From Cystobacter fuscus DSM 2262 (GTDB taxonomy: Bacteria; Myxococcota; Myxococcia; Myxococcales; Myxococcaceae), in assembly GCF_000335475.2 (NCBI RefSeq), contig NZ_ANAH02000026.1, forward strand, positions 80,829-144,828: 64,000 bases of DNA. The letters are read 5' to 3'. The translations under genes were made by a program, and so were the position numbers. Under the pieces are notes generated by a model. That model was not told where the DNA came from, did no database searches, and saw only the letters and a program-made list of their open reading frames with translations. Positions 43,605 through 52,642 of the stretch are shown here, one piece after another (position 1 is the stretch's first letter; each line of letters opens with the position of its first letter).

Positions 43605-44741
43605 ATGAAGTACATCCTCGCGGTGGGGATCTCGATGATGGTGTTCGGCGCCGTCCAGGTGTCGACGCTGCCCCAGACGGCGGACCCGCGCGAGCAGAGC
43701 GCGTCCGCCGTCCTCTTCGTCCCGGGTGCCCTGACGGTCATGACACGCAGCCTCGGCACGGAGCTGAGCGGGGAGCGGGTTCTGCAAGCCCCTCACGCGG
43801 CGTACGTGCCCACACGTGCGGCGGAGCTGTTTGGCCGCCAACCGGATGCCTCCTCGCGCGCCCGGACCCTCGCCGATGAGGTCCAATACGCTCGGCCCCA
43901 CCTCATTGGTCTGCAGCAGGTGACCGAGTTGAGGCTCCAATCCCCCGGGGACGCACTCTTCGGGGGCCGCGAGCCGGCGCGGACGCCCTACCTGGATCCG
44001 CTCCCCCTGCTGCTGGGCGAACTGGAGGCACGGGGCCTGCACTACCGGGAGGTCGCCCGGGTGCGCAACACGGACGTGGAGGTGCCCCTGCGCCGGGGGC
44101 AGGAGCCGACCTTCGACGATTTGCGCCTGACGGACTTCGACATCATCCTCGCGCGCTCGGACGTGACGGTGAGCCAGGTGCGCACGGGCAATTACCTGGC
44201 GCGCCGCGAGGTGAAGCTGCCGCGCATGGCGCCGGTGGAGCTGACGCGCGGGTGGGTGTCGGTGGCGGCCGAGGTGGAGGGGCAGCGCTACCGCTTCGTC
44301 AGCACGCACCTGGAGCCCGCGCCGGGCGAGGAGGGTCTGCGCGTGCAGCTCGCGCAGGCCGAGGAGCTGATCGGCTCGCTGCGGGGCGAGACGCTGCCGG
44401 TGGTGCTGGTGGGGGACTTCAACTCGCCGGCGAACCTGGGGCTGGTGGGCGCGCCCACCTACCGGGAGCTGCTGCTCGCGGGCTACGTGGACGTGTGGAC
44501 GCGCCGCCTGGGGGGCGCGCTCGCCTCGGGAGGAGGCCTGACGCTGGGGATGACGGCCATGGAGGAGCGGCTCAACCTGGTGCTGGTGCGCACGCCCGTG
44601 TCGCCCGCGCCCCGCCAGCTCGGCCCGGTGCTGGCCTATGGAGTGGGGGCGCTGCACGAGCGGCGGCGCTTCGGGCCATGGCGCACGGACCTGTCCGGCG
44701 TGGTGGCGCGCCTGCGCATGCCCGTGTCCGCGCGCAACTGA
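43605..44741 (+). CDS. Exported endonuclease/exonuclease/phosphatase-family protein
   Basis: 378 aa with an N-terminal hydrophobic stretch (YILAVGISMMVFGAVQVS), so probably exported. EEP fold: IGLQQVTEL (metal Glu position is Gln-Gln), FVSTHLEP, VVLVGDFNSPANLG and ERLNLVLVR. The catalytic His near the end and the Glu of strand 2 look altered, so activity could be a phosphodiesterase of changed specificity or lost. GGAAGGTGA precedes the ATG. The WbqC gene follows within 20 bases. Confidence 0.75.
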   Translation: MKYILAVGISMMVFGAVQVSTLPQTADPREQSASAVLFVPGALTVMTRSLGTELSGERVLQAPHAAYVPTRAAELFGRQPDASSRARTLADEVQYARPHLIGLQQVTELRLQSPGDALFGGREPARTPYLDPLPLLLGELEARGLHYREVARVRNTDVEVPLRRGQEPTFDDLRLTDFDIILARSDVTVSQVRTGNYLARREVKLPRMAPVELTRGWVSVAAEVEGQRYRFVSTHLEPAPGEEGLRVQLAQAEELIGSLRGETLPVVLVGDFNSPANLGLVGAPTYRELLLAGYVDVWTRRLGGALASGGGLTLGMTAMEERLNLVLVRTPVSPAPRQLGPVLAYGVGALHERRRFGPWRTDLSGVVARLRMPVSARN

Positions 44742-44755
44742 GTACAGTGGCGGCC

Positions 44756-45550
44756 GTGAGCGCGCCGTCCCGAGTCCTCGTCGCCGAGCAACCCCACTAC
44801 CTGCCGTGGCTGGACTTCCACGAGCAGCTGGCGCGCGCGGACACGCTGGTGGTGCTGGACAACGTGCAATGGCTGCGGCGGGGCTGGCAACGCCGCGCGC
44901 GGGTGGCCCTGCCCTCCGGCACTCCCCTGCCCCCGCCCACCGAGCCTGCCTACCAGTGGCTGACGATTCCCCTCGAGGGCGCCCATCGCGACACGCGCAT
45001 TGGCGACCTGGTGGTGGACACGAGCCAGCCCTGGACGCGCAAGCACCTGGCCACGCTGACGATGCTCTACGGCCGCAGGCCCTACTTCCGCTCCCAGGTG
45101 CTACCCCGGCTGGAGCGCTTCTACGCCGCGGCGGCCGAGGAGCGCGGCCCCGGCTCGCTCCTGCGCACGCTGCTCTCGAGCATGACGCTCTTCGCCGAGC
45201 CCCTGGGACTCGCGCCGCGCGTGGTGCTCGCCTCGAACCTCGCGCGCTCGCTGCCGGAGAAGACGGAGCGCCTGGCGGACTACTGCGTCCAGCTCGGCCA
45301 GGACACGTACTACTCGGCGGTGGGCTCGCTCTACCTGCGGCCAGGCCCCTTCCGGGAGCGCGACGTGCGCCTGCTGTGGCAGAAGTTCCGCTATCCCGCG
45401 TACGACCAGGGCCGCCCCGGCGAGCGCTTCGTGGTGGGCCTGTCCATCGTGGACGTGCTGTCCAACGTCCCCGTGGACATGGTGCGCGAGTGGCTCGCGC
45501 CCAGTCCCTGGGGGCCCTTCGCCCGGCCCGATCCGGAGCCGGAGCGCTGA
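44756..45550 (+). CDS. WbqC-like family protein
   Basis: 264 aa from a GTG (an earlier GTG adds three residues). Matches the WbqC family: EQPHYLPWLDFHEQLARADT, VLDNVQWLRRGWQRRARV, WLTIPLEGAHRDTRIGDL and FAEPLGLAPRVVLAS. The family occurs in polysaccharide and O-antigen clusters; the reaction is undetermined. Here it directly follows the EEP gene rather than a glycan cluster. Confidence 0.85.
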   Translation: MSAPSRVLVAEQPHYLPWLDFHEQLARADTLVVLDNVQWLRRGWQRRARVALPSGTPLPPPTEPAYQWLTIPLEGAHRDTRIGDLVVDTSQPWTRKHLATLTMLYGRRPYFRSQVLPRLERFYAAAAEERGPGSLLRTLLSSMTLFAEPLGLAPRVVLASNLARSLPEKTERLADYCVQLGQDTYYSAVGSLYLRPGPFRERDVRLLWQKFRYPAYDQGRPGERFVVGLSIVDVLSNVPVDMVREWLAPSPWGPFARPDPEPER

Positions 45551-45575
45551 GGCTCCAGGCTCTCCGGAAGACCGC

Positions 45576-47495
45576 TCAGGACGCCGCGGTGCCGTCCTTG
45601 TCGAAGCGCACGAAGTAGCTGCGCACCGCGGCATCCACCAGCTCCCGGGTGAGCCGGGGCGACTCGCCGTGGTAGTGCGCCATGTCGATCATCTGATCCA
45701 ACAAGTCGCGTGGCTGGCACGCCGCGAAGGGGCGGATGTTGGGCGTGTAGTGGGCGTCGATGAGGTACTGCACGATGTCGGCGTCGTAGTCCACGCCACG
45801 CTTGCGGCACATCACCTCGAAGATCTGATGGAAGAGATCCTCGTCCGGCCGCTGCACCTCGAGCTTGTAGCGCACGCGGCGCAGGAAGGCGTCGTCGACG
45901 AGATCGCTCGGATCCAGGTTGGTGGAGAAGGCGGAGAACACGTCGAAGGGCACCTGCACCTTCTTGCCCGTGTGCAGCGTGAGCATGTCCACGTCGCTCT
46001 CCAGCGGGACGATCCACCGGTTGAGCAAGTCCTTGGGCGACACCTTCTGACGGCCGAAGTCGTCGACGAGGAGCATCCCGTTGGTGGCCTTCATCTGGAA
46101 GGGCGCCTCGTAGTACTTGACCTCGGGGGAGTACACGAGATCGAGCATCTCCAGCGTGAGCTCGCCCCCGACGACGACGAGGGGCCGGTGGCAGCGCACC
46201 CAGCGCCTGTCGTAGGGCTGGGCGCCGGCCTCCTCCTCCACGGGCTTGTGCAGGATGTTGTCGTAGATGCGGACGATGAAGTCGTCGATGAGGATGGCGT
46301 GGGGGATGAAGATGTCCCCAGCGAAGCAGTTGACCATGCCCTGGCAGATGGCCGTCTTGCCGTTGCCCGGGGGCCCGTAGAAGAAGATGGCGCGTCCGGA
46401 GTTCATCGCCGGGCCGATGCCGTCGAAGATGTAGTCGCGGATGATGAGGTCGCCGAACTTGTCCTCCATCCGCTGGCGGGTGATGCGGTTGCCGCGGATG
46501 GTCTGCTTCTTCACGGCGCTGATCCACTCCTGGAGCGTGACGGGAGCGGGGCCGTTGTAGCGGTTGCGATCGAGGATCTGCCGCAGCACGTCCGTGGCGA
46601 ACGTGGTGAGCTGGTAGATCATCGTGGACTTGCCGAGACCCGAGCCGCCACCGCCGCGGATGTCGATGTACTTCTGGCGGCGCAGGCCCTCGAGCACGTC
46701 ATCCACCACGGAGGTGGGCAGCTTGAGGCGGTTGGCGATGTCCATGCCCCGCATCTCGCCCGCGTAGAAGATGGCCTTGAGGACGAGCTCCTCCACCATG
46801 CTGGCGGTGAGGCCGGACTCCTCGAGCGTGCGCGGCTGGGCGGGCCAGAAGCGGGCACCCTCGGGTGTCTCTCCCGCATCGGAGGGGACGCGGCGCACCG
46901 TGCCGGTGCTGGTGCGGCGCTCGGGCCCGGCCGGGTTGCCGCTCGAGGAGCCCGCGCGGCGCTCGACGACCCCGGGGGATGGCTCCGAGGGGGACGCTGG
47001 AGGACCCGGACGGCGCGAGTCGACCACCACCGACGGCTGATCCGCGCCGGAGCCCGGCGGGGTGGCGCGGCGCTGCGGCTCGGCGAAGGGAGGAGGCGTG
47101 TCCAGGCGCGGCGGAGGAGGCGTCGTGCGCTTCTCCGGGGGCCCGCCCGCGACCTCCGAGGAGGGGGGAGGAGGAGGAGGAGCGCGGCGATCGGTCACGG
47201 GCTCCACGGACGTCAGGCTCCGACGGGACTCGGCCGGGGGGGAGGGCCGGCGCTCGAGGAAGGCACTGGGGCCGGCGGGGCGGCGCTCGGTGGCCGTCAG
47301 GGTGGGCGGAGTCCGCGGCGGTCCCGGGGGTGCTCCGAGACCAGGAGCCGGCCGGGTCCGGGGAGGCGAGGAGCCAGGGCCCGCCGCGACCGTGGGAATC
47401 TCCTGGGGAGTGAGGGTGCGGCTGGTGTCTCGCTCGCTGTCGTCGGGGGACTCGAATCCGGGGGGACTCGCCCCCGGCCTCCGCTGCTCGGCCAT
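45576..47495 (-). CDS. AAA ATPase with disordered Pro/Arg-rich N-terminus and winged helix
   Basis: 639 aa. Residues 1-220 are low-complexity Pro/Ser/Arg (about 20 proline clusters). Residues 230-305 form a winged helix (VEELVLKAIFYAGEMRGMDI, LKLPTSVVDDVLEGLRRQKY, YQLTTFATDVL). The ATPase follows: Walker A FFYGPPGNGKTA (372-382), Walker B GMLLVDDFG, sensor region FDVFSAFSTNLDP. CGGAG precedes the ATG. Similar proteins are common in myxobacteria with no assigned role. The winged helix hints at DNA or regulatory contact. Confidence 0.88.
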   Translation of the reverse strand: MAEQRRPGASPPGFESPDDSERDTSRTLTPQEIPTVAAGPGSSPPRTRPAPGLGAPPGPPRTPPTLTATERRPAGPSAFLERRPSPPAESRRSLTSVEPVTDRRAPPPPPPSSEVAGGPPEKRTTPPPPRLDTPPPFAEPQRRATPPGSGADQPSVVVDSRRPGPPASPSEPSPGVVERRAGSSSGNPAGPERRTSTGTVRRVPSDAGETPEGARFWPAQPRTLEESGLTASMVEELVLKAIFYAGEMRGMDIANRLKLPTSVVDDVLEGLRRQKYIDIRGGGGSGLGKSTMIYQLTTFATDVLRQILDRNRYNGPAPVTLQEWISAVKKQTIRGNRITRQRMEDKFGDLIIRDYIFDGIGPAMNSGRAIFFYGPPGNGKTAICQGMVNCFAGDIFIPHAILIDDFIVRIYDNILHKPVEEEAGAQPYDRRWVRCHRPLVVVGGELTLEMLDLVYSPEVKYYEAPFQMKATNGMLLVDDFGRQKVSPKDLLNRWIVPLESDVDMLTLHTGKKVQVPFDVFSAFSTNLDPSDLVDDAFLRRVRYKLEVQRPDEDLFHQIFEVMCRKRGVDYDADIVQYLIDAHYTPNIRPFAACQPRDLLDQMIDMAHYHGESPRLTRELVDAAVRSYFVRFDKDGTAAS

Positions 47496-47554
47496 GCATG
47501 CTCCGGGTTGAGACACCGACTCTATCAGGACCGGGCGGTGCTAGGTTGTGACGT

Positions 47555-49216
47555 ATGAGCTTCTTCCAGGAACCGCCCCGCCTGGGCAATCAGTATGACG
47601 AGGACGTCTTGCTGCGCAGCTACCTCGAGCGGGTGCTGCCCCCGGACCTGAAGGCCTCGCTCGAGGACGAATTCCGGGAGCTGGGCGAGCTGTCGGGCGG
47701 CTACTTCTACGAATTCCAGCTCAGGGACAGGCTGAACGAGCCCGAGCTGACCCAGTGGAACGCCTGGGGCCAGCGGGTGGACCACATCGAGGTGTCCCCC
47801 CTGTGGAAGGAAGCCGAGGCGCTGACGGCCAGGCGGGGGCTGGTGGCGGTGGCATACGAGCGCAAGAGTGGAGATCGCTCGCGCGTGCACCAGTTCGCGC
47901 TCAACTACCTCATCCAGCCGTCGCTGGACATCTACTCGTGTCCGCTGGCGATGACGGACGGGGCGGCGCGCACGCTGGTGTCGCTGGGCGACAAGGCGCT
48001 GGTGGAGCGCGCCCTGCCCCACCTGACGTCGAGGGATCCGTCGACGTTCTGGACGTCGGGCCAGTGGATGACGGAGCGCACGGGCGGCTCGGACGTGGGG
48101 CTGACGCAGACGGTGGCGCGGCGGGACGCCGAGGGGTGGAAGCTGTACGGGACGAAGTGGTTCACCTCGGCGACGACGGCGCAGATGGCGCTGACGCTGG
48201 CGCGGCCCGAGGGCAATGGGGAGGGAGGCAAGGGCCTGGCGCTCTTCTACGTGGAGACGCGGGGGGCGGATGGGCGGATGAATGGGATTCAAATCAACCG
48301 GCTGAAGGACAAGCTGGGCACGCGCAAGGTGCCGACGGCGGAGCTGACGCTGGACGGGGCGCGGGCGGTGCCGGTGGCGGGGCTGACGGATGGCATCCGC
48401 AACATGGCGTCGATGCTGAACGTGACGCGCACGTGGAACGCGGTGGCGTCGGCGTGGATGATGCGGCGGGGGCTGGCGCTGGCGCGCGACTACGCGAAGC
48501 GGCGGGTGCAGTTCGGCGCGCCCCTGGCACAGAAGCCGTTGCACGTGGACACGCTGGCGGGGCTGGAGGCGGAGTTCCACGGGGGCTTCCTGCTGGCGTT
48601 CCGGGCGGCGGAGCTGCTGGGCAGGATGGAGGCGGGCACGGCGACGGAGGAGGAGTTGCTCTTGCAGCGGCTGGTGACGCCGCTGGCGAAGCTGACGCTG
48701 GGGCGGCAGACGGTGCACGTGACGTCGGAGGTGGTGGAGGGGTTTGGCGGCGCGGGGTACGTGGAGGACACGGGCGTGCCGCGGCTCTTGGCGGACGCGC
48801 AGGTGCTGTCCATCTGGGAGGGGACGACGAACGTGCTCTCGCTGGACGCGCTGCGGGCGATGGCCAAGGGGGGCACGCTGGAGGCGCTGGACGTGGACGC
48901 GCGGCGGCGGCTGGCGGCGGCGAAGGACGCGGGACTGCGGCCGGGCGTGGTGGCGGTGGAGGAGGCGCTCGGCAAGGCACGGGCGTGGGTGATGGAGGCG
49001 ATGAAGGACCCGGCGGGGGTGGAGGCGGGAGCGCGGCGGTTCGCGCTGACGCTGGGCCGCGCCTACGAGCTGGCGCTGCTGGTGGAGCACGCTCAGTGGT
49101 GCCTGGACCACGGACACGGCCCGAGGGCGATGGCGGCGGCGCGGCGGCTCACGCGCCATGGCGTGGATCTGCTCGCCGACATGAACCTGGAGGAGTCGCG
49201 GCTGCTCGTGGAGTAG
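47555..49216 (+). CDS. Acyl-CoA dehydrogenase family protein
   Basis: 553 aa, longer than the usual 380-400, resembling AidB or long-tailed ACADs. FAD/acyl motifs: WTSGQWMTERTGGSDVGLTQ, FTSATTAQMALTLARPEG, WNAVASAWMMRRGLALARDY and GFGGAGYVEDTGVPRLLADA; VLSIWEGTTNVLSLDALRAM is the AidB-like signature. The AidB-type C-terminal domain (about 410-553) is probably helical. Substrate unknown; fatty-acid or isovaleryl metabolism is typical. Confidence 0.92.
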   Translation: MSFFQEPPRLGNQYDEDVLLRSYLERVLPPDLKASLEDEFRELGELSGGYFYEFQLRDRLNEPELTQWNAWGQRVDHIEVSPLWKEAEALTARRGLVAVAYERKSGDRSRVHQFALNYLIQPSLDIYSCPLAMTDGAARTLVSLGDKALVERALPHLTSRDPSTFWTSGQWMTERTGGSDVGLTQTVARRDAEGWKLYGTKWFTSATTAQMALTLARPEGNGEGGKGLALFYVETRGADGRMNGIQINRLKDKLGTRKVPTAELTLDGARAVPVAGLTDGIRNMASMLNVTRTWNAVASAWMMRRGLALARDYAKRRVQFGAPLAQKPLHVDTLAGLEAEFHGGFLLAFRAAELLGRMEAGTATEEELLLQRLVTPLAKLTLGRQTVHVTSEVVEGFGGAGYVEDTGVPRLLADAQVLSIWEGTTNVLSLDALRAMAKGGTLEALDVDARRRLAAAKDAGLRPGVVAVEEALGKARAWVMEAMKDPAGVEAGARRFALTLGRAYELALLVEHAQWCLDHGHGPRAMAAARRLTRHGVDLLADMNLEESRLLVE

Positions 49217-49235
49217 CGCGGGGACTCCGCCTGCC

Positions 49236-49793
<558 letters not shown>

Positions 49794-49877
49794 GTCTGGA
49801 GGATGGACAGCCGGGCGGGCCTCTTCAAGCGCGGTCCAGGCCAGACTACCCGCGCAGGTCACCCGGAGCCCTTCCGT

Positions 49878-51218
49878 TCACGCCACCGGCCGGATGGAGC
49901 GTTGAGCCTGCCGGAAGAATTGGGAGCAGGAGTAGTCCAGCGGGGCCTCCTCGTGCTGAAGCGCATGGCGGGCGCGCAAGAAGGGCAGCCATGCCTTGTC
50001 CCCCACGCGCACCGCGCTCTCTTCCAGCTTGCGCCTTGGCACCCACTGCCCGCCCAGCGCGGACACCAGGTACATCCCCAGCCATGCCCCCAGGGCGGGA
50101 ATCAACGCCTCCTTTTCCTCCGCCGAGAAGCGCTCTCCCCAGCCCAGGTGCCACAGAGCGAAGTCCACCGCGGCGAGCGCTTCCAGCGTTCCCTCCGTCG
50201 CCTCGGGCACCTGCTGCGAGTGCATCAGCGCGACGAGTTGCTCGGCGTAGAGCCGCTCGTAGGTGTCGATGGCCTGCTTCACGTCCTCCACGTCCGGCGG
50301 AAGTGCCTGTTCTACGGGCAGCCACTCCGAGACGGGAGGCGGACGGTAGTGGTTGAAGCGCTCGACCACCCGGCGCTTGTTCTCGAGTCCCTCGAAGGCG
50401 ACCTTCTTGTGGAGGATGTCGGCCACGTCTTCGTCGAAGTGCACGGGGATGGGGACGAAGACGCGGCTGCGCTGGCGCAGGGTTTCCAAGGTGGTTTCCA
50501 ATTTCAACTCGGGCCGCAGATGAACCAGGGCCCGGGCCTGGGCCTGCCGCGCCTCCTCGGAGTCGAAGTCAGCGGGCGTCGGCCGGGTGAGGAGAAGCAC
50601 GGCTCCTCCTGGCAACTCCTCTATCACCGAGGCGGGCGTGGATAACACATGCTCACGTCCCATCTCCGACACCATCTGAGGCCCATACACATTGAGCCAG
50701 TAGACTTCATCCACTTGGTAGGGCGCGAACGGATCTTCCACGAGGGGATTGATTCCCATGGAAAAGTCAGTGGCGCTATGTCCGAAGCCATAGGTCACAG
50801 GGAATAGTGAGGCAAAGCTCCTTACCCACGACAAAATCCGTCTCGAGTGGTCCTCAGCGGCCCCCGGTTGCCGGACAATCGAGAAAGGTGTGAGGTCCAA
50901 ACTCACGAAGAGTCGCCCACTCCTTTCTTTCTCGGAAAGGCTGATCCACAACCCCATCCAGGGAGCATTGGAACATTCAACGGCGAACGACGTATGCCCT
51001 TCGCTGGATTGCTCGAGGAATATCTCGCGGACAGCCTTGCGAGAGTATTTTCGTCTCCTTTTTCCACTCAGGAGGGTGTCTGGCGAACCGCTTCCTTCCA
51101 TGGATTCGATGAAATCGAGTATCTTCTCAAACCCTTTCGCACCCTGCTCCACTGGATAGGCTGGCGAATGGAGATGGAGCCAGAATCCGTCTTGGCTGTT
51201 CCATTCATCACTCGGCAT
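49878..51218 (-). CDS. Immunity protein of cassette 2 (Imm52-like N-domain)
   Basis: 446 aa from MPSDEWNSQDG, overlapping the toxin stop by 11 bases (ATG...TGA), a coupled junction. Residues 1-190 are specific to this copy and resemble the Imm52 class in length and in the DEWN, HSP and GFGHS blocks. From residue 191 (VLSTPASVIEELPGGAVLLL) to the end it is almost identical to the cassette 1 protein, about ten changes in 255 residues. The shared half is helical with no known domain. No signal peptide: it protects in the cytoplasm. Assignment as antidote is from context. Confidence 0.7.
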   Translation of the reverse strand: MPSDEWNSQDGFWLHLHSPAYPVEQGAKGFEKILDFIESMEGSGSPDTLLSGKRRRKYSRKAVREIFLEQSSEGHTSFAVECSNAPWMGLWISLSEKERSGRLFVSLDLTPFSIVRQPGAAEDHSRRILSWVRSFASLFPVTYGFGHSATDFSMGINPLVEDPFAPYQVDEVYWLNVYGPQMVSEMGREHVLSTPASVIEELPGGAVLLLTRPTPADFDSEEARQAQARALVHLRPELKLETTLETLRQRSRVFVPIPVHFDEDVADILHKKVAFEGLENKRRVVERFNHYRPPPVSEWLPVEQALPPDVEDVKQAIDTYERLYAEQLVALMHSQQVPEATEGTLEALAAVDFALWHLGWGERFSAEEKEALIPALGAWLGMYLVSALGGQWVPRRKLEESAVRVGDKAWLPFLRARHALQHEEAPLDYSCSQFFRQAQRSIRPVA

Positions 51219-52626
51219 GGAAATGGAGTTCGACACCACGAGCTCTTGCCTCGAACCGAAGGGTTTTCCTGAAAAATTCTGGTACAAACCGCGCGTCATA
51301 AACAAGATGAACCTGGCTGACGGAGACTTCTCGTCCGAATAGTGGATGACCAGGCCGACGAATCTCCACCCGTCCCCCGTATTTCTTCAGCGCCTCTCTG
51401 GCATCCATGGAAACCCAGTGGCGTGCTTCCACTTCGCTCATGCGCGTGAAGTCACGTTGCTTGTTACTGAAGCAATGCACCGTGGGCTTCCCTCCATGAA
51501 CCAAGGATGCCTCGTCCACAGCGATCTGGTCCACATAGGTCAGCACGGGCCCCGGCTCACGGGACAGTCCCAGGTTCCCATCCACCCGAGCCCGCGACAG
51601 GCCTCGCAGATACACCCTCTCCGCCTCGGGCAATATAACCTCCCGTTGGAGGGCGCGCGTGACCCCATGCTGGAAGTCCACCCCTCCTTGGACCTGGCTC
51701 CGGAAGACAGTGTAGTCCGGCCACTCCAGAGGCGGCTTCACCTCGGACAGCCGTGCCGCTCCCGGCCGGCGCCCCGCCAGTTCCCCGTAACGCTTCTCCC
51801 AGTAGGCGACGTAGTCCACCCACCTCGGGTGGTCCGCGGCCACGCCAGGGGGAGTCGCCTGCAAGGAGGGCCGTCGACGTTCCAGCAGCTTCAAATCACT
51901 GGACTGGCGAGCGCCATTCGCGACCGCCTCGGCCTCCCGTAGCCGGACCTCCAGCGCCGCCGCTTCCTCCAGCGCCGCCGCCTCTTCCGCCTGGCTCAGA
52001 GCGCGCTGCCGCGCCACGCCCTCCCGGGCCAGCTTCTCCGCCTCCGCCGCTCCCGCCCTCACCTCCCCACTCGCGGCGCGGCCTTCCACCGCCATCGCCA
52101 CACCCCCCACGAGCAGGGCGTTCAACGCCACCGTGATGACGGCGCTCTCCACCTGCTCGCGCCGAGCCTGTCGCTCGAAGCCTCGTGCCAACAACCCCCG
52201 CAGCCGGGTGCCTCCCGGGCCCGGCGAGGAAATCAACTCACTCAGCTCCGCCCAGCGCACCGTGCACGTGGGCAAGGCGCTACAGCCCAGCCCCAGCGCC
52301 TTGTCCGCCAGCTCCACCCCCGCGGCTTCGGTCGCCACCTCTAGTTGGTCCAGCAGCCTCCGGGCCCGCGCGTCCCCGGCCTGTGCATCCGCATAGACTT
52401 TCTCGAGATGCGCGCTGCGATGCACCAGCAGCACGCCCGAGGTCTCGCCAACCAATCGCCCCTGGGCATCGCTGTACAGCCCATAGTCGAAGGGCGGAGC
52501 CACGTCCCGCCGCCACATCTCCGACGGTACGGCCTCCACACCGCCGCATCGGCTCCCCATCAACACCACGGAGAGCACCACCAGCCATACCCGCCACAGA
52601 GGCTCAGAAGTGCAGACGGTCTTCAC
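51208..52626 (-). CDS. Polymorphic toxin of cassette 2, exported, REase-like C-terminus
   Basis: 472 aa from a GTG with GGAGG 8 bases upstream. N-terminal signal-like segment VWLVVLSVVLMGSRC; the Cys at 27 is preceded by Arg, so lipidation is uncertain. Residues ~30-250 are helical with a hydrophobic patch (AVITVALNALLVGGVAMAV) and a coiled coil. The C-terminal domain (about 300-472) has VDGNLGLSREPGPVLTYVDQ, VDEASLVHGG and CFSNKQRDF, suggestive of a restriction-endonuclease-fold toxin (Tox-REase-5 class is possible). The last ~40 residues differ from cassette 1. It begins 16 bases after the stop of immunity gene 1. Confidence 0.75.
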   Translation of the reverse strand: MKTVCTSEPLWRVWLVVLSVVLMGSRCGGVEAVPSEMWRRDVAPPFDYGLYSDAQGRLVGETSGVLLVHRSAHLEKVYADAQAGDARARRLLDQLEVATEAAGVELADKALGLGCSALPTCTVRWAELSELISSPGPGGTRLRGLLARGFERQARREQVESAVITVALNALLVGGVAMAVEGRAASGEVRAGAAEAEKLAREGVARQRALSQAEEAAALEEAAALEVRLREAEAVANGARQSSDLKLLERRRPSLQATPPGVAADHPRWVDYVAYWEKRYGELAGRRPGAARLSEVKPPLEWPDYTVFRSQVQGGVDFQHGVTRALQREVILPEAERVYLRGLSRARVDGNLGLSREPGPVLTYVDQIAVDEASLVHGGKPTVHCFSNKQRDFTRMSEVEARHWVSMDAREALKKYGGRVEIRRPGHPLFGREVSVSQVHLVYDARFVPEFFRKTLRFEARARGVELHFHAE

Positions 52627-52642
52627 CTCAAACTTCCTCCGT

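Noticed and set aside
46624..46656. A second Walker-A-like string (GSGLGKST) in the AAA protein
   Set aside because: It lies in the wing of the winged helix, before the true P-loop GPPGNGKT, and lacks a Walker B partner.
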